From the NCBI GenBank assembly GCA_964034945.1, contig OZ035962.1, positions 27,277,530-27,341,529 on the forward strand: a stretch of 64,000 bases of DNA, given 5' to 3'. This DNA comes from Chrysopilus asiliformis. Its lineage: Eukaryota > Arthropoda > Insecta > Diptera > Rhagionidae. A program made the translations under genes and the position numbers. This document shows positions 60,584 to 64,000 of the stretch, in pieces (position 1 is the stretch's first letter; every line of letters begins with the position of its first letter). Under the pieces are notes generated by a model that was not told where the DNA came from, made no database searches, and was given only the letters and a program-made list of their open reading frames with translations.

Positions 60584-63500
60584 TCATTCATTTAATGCCA
60601 ACGCTAACGGAAACCTAAAACTTTTGTCATAAACTTTTTCCCAAGTGTTTGTTTCCGACGACAAAATCCAAATTCCGTGTTCGTTAACCTGGCATAGTCG
60701 GTTATTTAAAGATATTAGCGAGTTTCCTCCATAGCACGGCCTCAAAAAAATAGAAAGAATTTTTTTATGACTTTAATATTAACGAATTTTGTAAGACTTA
60801 CGTTTCTGAAATAGAAAGATCTTCCCAACAATTTCTTCTTATATTGAACCGTGTGGTTAAATTTGAATAATAAAGACTAACGTAAAGTTCATTATTGATC
60901 ACAACAGAAGAACATTGTCCTTCCATACGTTGTCGATTTATTGGTAAAAAGATCCATTGTCCTTCACGAGGATCATATCTTTCTGATGAGCATGATACAC
61001 CTCCATAGCAGACATACAAGGACCCCCCTGTAATTTAATTCAATTTTAGTGCAAAACTTGGACATAAAAGAAATGGCAAACCATAGGCGTTGCATTGCCG
61101 CATTGTGCGACTTTTAAAGATAGTCAAACAGATTTAGACGATTTCCATTCTTCAAAGAATTTATATTTGCACGATTAAGGAATTCAAAGAAGAATAAATA
61201 AGTATTGCGCACTCGTTTGGATGTTTATAAAAAACTCTCCATGCGGCAACACAACGCACTTAGTGTGTTATCGCTTCAAGTTGAAGATATGTTATAAAAA
61301 AATAACTTACCGTGAAAAGAAACCGCTGAATATACTCGTTTTTCGATCATAGACGGTAAATCAATATTACGTTGCGCCCCAAAATCATAATATCCACACG
61401 AGTTTAAAAAGTTATGGAATACCGTTTGCCTACCCCCACCTACGTAGTAAAGTTTATCTTCAGCAACACAAACGCCTGGATCATAGCGATTTACTGGAAT
61501 TGTCAAGGATCCAGAATCCCAAGTTCCAGCATGTAAATCAAACCGGTAGGATTGGTTATTAATTCTTGCACCTTCCATTCCTCCGATAGTGTAAATATAC
61601 TTGCCATGGATAGCACCATTAAAAGACGAAAAACTAAAATTCTGGTGAAATGTTGAAATTTGTTTAGTCTCACAATTGACTTTATAACAAGGACGTTCAG
61701 TTCTTGACCACCAAGATGATTCCTCTGATGTCCGATTCAGGATGAAAATACTTTTTTGACAGTTTAATTTTTGAAAGAAAGCGTCGAGTAACCAAGTTTT
61801 ACTTGCAGAATCTTCGGTAATCAGTTGATCATCTCGTATGCGATGAAGGAGCTCATTACTCATGTTGTTCGGGGAAATATTACTTAAAAATTCGTTTAAA
61901 TCGTGCTTACGATTTTCAGGATCGTGATGTATCCAGCGAAAAATTGCTAATATTATCACATCTGCTGATCCGTAGACTAAAGTTGTTGAAAGTCTCAGCA
62001 TCTGGAATTTTTTTTTATTCTGGACAAAGTTAGTGAAAATGAATTAGAATCAAATTAGTACAAAAAAAAAACACTTTTGAAGCAACTGTTCAGCATTAAT
62101 GACATCGAATCAGATCCTGGAAAGCCTGATTTGTTTGCATTTAAGGATATGATGAAAAATTCTCGACTGAGAAGGAAAACACATACGGAATTTGCGAAAC
62201 AGCGAAATTTTTGTACTATGGATCAGTCCACGATTACTCAAGAACAACTGAGTGTAGATATATGCAACGGAAACACAAAAAAAATTCTGGTTTTTGTTTG
62301 ATTAAAGCATTTGTTTTAAACACTAGTATGGTTTTGGTTCGGTTTGGCCATCTTTTTTTAAAATGACTTCTTTCTGGTTCGGAGATGCAAATTTCCCGAA
62401 ATTTTTATTTTAATTAAATTGATCATGTGTTGCTATATGTGAGGAAATTCCCAGACAAGTTTCGAAATTTAAGTCCTCAAAAATAACATGTCCTTTTATA
62501 TCGTTTTTATAACCGTATGGTGAAACCAAAGGGTATACTAACTTTGCCTTAACGTTTGTAACGCCAAGATCCCGTCATCACACAAAAAAATGAATTACAC
62601 CAGTATGTTTAGAATGATAAAAATAATTAATTATTGCATGTCCGTCTGTCTGTCCGTCCGTCTGTGGCGCGGATTGCGGGCGCACGGATTGAGCTACAGA
62701 CTTGAAATTTTGCGCAGATCCGTTTTTCGTAAAATGCGAGGCTAAGTTCGTTAATGGGCAAAAATGGACCATTAGAAACGAACGAAAATGTTTTTTAACG
62801 AAAATACGAACGAAAATGTTTTTTGTAAACATGTCAAAAACGGTACATCTCATCAAAAAAGTCCAAGAACAAAAGTTATTTAGGATATGATTCTACATAA
62901 CACTCCCATACATCGAAATCCGATTGGAATAAATTTTAAAAAATCTTATTGAAAAGTTTGACGTGGAGTTTTGGTACAACTGTTCGAATTTTGATACGAA
63001 TATCACCATACGGGTCTCCAATGATTGCCAGATTGGGAATTATAGCTTTTGTTATGTTTCCTTAATTAATAAATAAGTCGTTTTCTTACCTTTTCTTTTG
63101 ATAAAAGTAAAAACTCATTTTTTTGGCTAACCTCTCGGATATTTCTTTGAGTATGTTCTTCAGCAGCAAGTACTAAATTTTCAGCAGAACATTGATCTTG
63201 AAACAAAATCAAAATTTAATTGATATTATATGGTTTTAAGAAAAATTTTTATACCTGCTAAATTCCATGTTTCAAGGCAATTTTCATCATTAATTTTGTC
63301 TTCAAGATATGCTGAGCATTTTTCCTTTATCCATCGAATTCGAAAGAAATTTGCAGCTTCAAGAAGTCTCCAAACAGTGCTTGGTTGAATACAGAAATTT
63401 CCAGAGTAAATGTAGCCCAAAATTGTTGTCATGATGTTTGGATGCACATTTGTTATTTGTATTCGGCGCTGATTTGTCTCTAAAAATAGAGTCAGATAAG

Positions 63501-63786
63501 TTTTGAACCATTTTATTGATAAAGCATTTTTATCTTATACCTGAGAAAATTCCTTGAAAATATGGTGAGCATGCAGAAAGCATTGAACGATGGCCTGGCA
63601 TAAGCTCGCCTGAAATTTCTAATTCAACATCACAAAACTAAATATCGATATTAAAAATTATTCTTTTATGGAAAAATCACTTCAAGTTTAAGTTATTACT
63701 GTGTTTGTTTGACGTTGTTCTTGGAGGGCCGCTAAAATGTCGATATAATGTGTTGTATTGCGTTCCCATATCGAATTCGATGTCAT
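60584..63786 (-). CDS. BTB-BACK-Kelch protein (KLHL-type), divergent
   Basis: Seven exons, 63786-63700, 63637-63541, 63479-63255, 63196-63090, 62001-61311, 61027-60802 and 60740-60584, close in frame to 529 residues. The BTB domain spans about residues 15-125: ILAALQEQRQTNTFCDVELE, GHRSMLSACSPYFQGIFS and TTILGYIYSGNFCI. BACK follows: ENCLETWNLADQCSAENLVL, then VIILAIFRWIHHDPENR. The C-terminus is a Kelch propeller with diglycines in YTIGGM, LYYVGGG, VCYGGV and CYGGN, but repeats are few and irregular, so the propeller looks shortened or fast-evolving. KLHL proteins are usually substrate adaptors of CUL3 ubiquitin ligases. The orthologue is not identified. Intron 4 (62002-63089) contains a dispersed repeat. 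AATAAA on the minus strand occurs near 60543. Confidence 0.88.
62500..63058. repeat. Dispersed element with GACGGACA microsatellite, copy 2 (intronic)
   Basis: Inverted copy of 49032-49625 inside intron 4 of the Kelch gene: ACCGTATGGTGAAACC, GTTTGTAACGCCAAGATCCC, TGTCTGTCCGTCCGTCTG and TCACCATACGGGT all match. The microsatellite here is much shorter than in the other copy. Confidence 0.8.
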
Positions 63787-64000
63787 TTTTTACTTCAATT
63801 ATGTTAAATTACGTTGAAATAGAAAATCTCTTAATTGAAAGTTATTTATTTAAAGTGAAATATTTTCAGAAAACTTGGAAAATTTTCTTGTTAGCTGATT
63901 GAAATTTCTTGAAAAAGTATTTCGATTTATCAAAATTTGTGTGTGATTTTAGTTTATGTCCAAATAATCAGTGCTGATAAGATAAAATACTAATATCTAA
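63787..64000. other. 5' flank of the Kelch gene
   Basis: AT-rich sequence upstream of the start codon that presumably holds the promoter. No TATA box in a sensible position is obvious. Confidence 0.4.

Noticed and set aside
1..64000. tRNA genes, rRNA, CRISPR arrays or bacterial-type operons
   Set aside because: No tRNA B-box context, rRNA segment or spaced repeat array was recognised. The repeats present are microsatellites and dispersed transposons.

Overview
This 64 kb window is AT-rich eukaryotic nuclear DNA with short GT-AG introns, widely spaced genes and many small transposable elements. The protein-coding content (a Dos-type Gab adaptor, an alpha-tubulin acetyltransferase, a Scarface-type CLIP pseudoprotease and a retinin-like cuticle protein) points to an insect, most probably a dipteran. 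A lower dipteran such as a fungus gnat or gall midge is my inference and is not proven by the sequence. No bacterial, viral or CRISPR content is visible.

Layout. Positions 1-8.6 kb are compact: a PAP2-family lipid phosphatase (+) converges on acylglycerol kinase (-), which is head to head with a ten-exon Dos/GAB adaptor (+). From 8.6 to 12.9 kb there is a graveyard of MITEs, including a hAT-type element with 8-bp target duplications, a near-perfect 58-bp-arm hairpin and two further inverted-repeat elements. From 12.9 to 22.0 kb lies the alpha-tubulin N-acetyltransferase gene (-), with large introns, a 44-nt microexon and an alternative terminal exon. From 22.0 to 28.7 kb I see no gene. From 28.7 to 42.3 kb three genes run on the minus strand: ribosomal protein eS17, a homologue of the BTB/SANT protein SANBR (KIAA1841), and a very long Scarface-like secreted protease homologue whose catalytic Ser is Gly. 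From 42.3 to 50.7 kb there are transposon remnants, including a Tigger/pogo-like element. From 50.7 to 58.5 kb two small secreted cuticle-type genes are separated by repeats and an 8-bp tandem array. From 60.6 to 63.8 kb lies a BTB-BACK-Kelch gene (-) with a repeat in its fourth intron.

The genes do not form an operon or a single pathway. They are ordinary, independently transcribed insect genes covering lipid metabolism, receptor tyrosine kinase signalling, microtubule acetylation, translation, chromatin or ubiquitin adaptors, and cuticle or extracellular matrix. Exon models were built by hand from splice consensus, reading-phase continuity and remembered family motifs. Every multi-exon model below closes in frame, which is strong internal support, but no transcript evidence was available. 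I did not find a convincing undescribed system. The most distinctive observations are the split-CLIP and Gly-repeat architecture of the Scarface homologue, the duplicated splice donor in a cuticle gene, and the well-bounded mobile elements.
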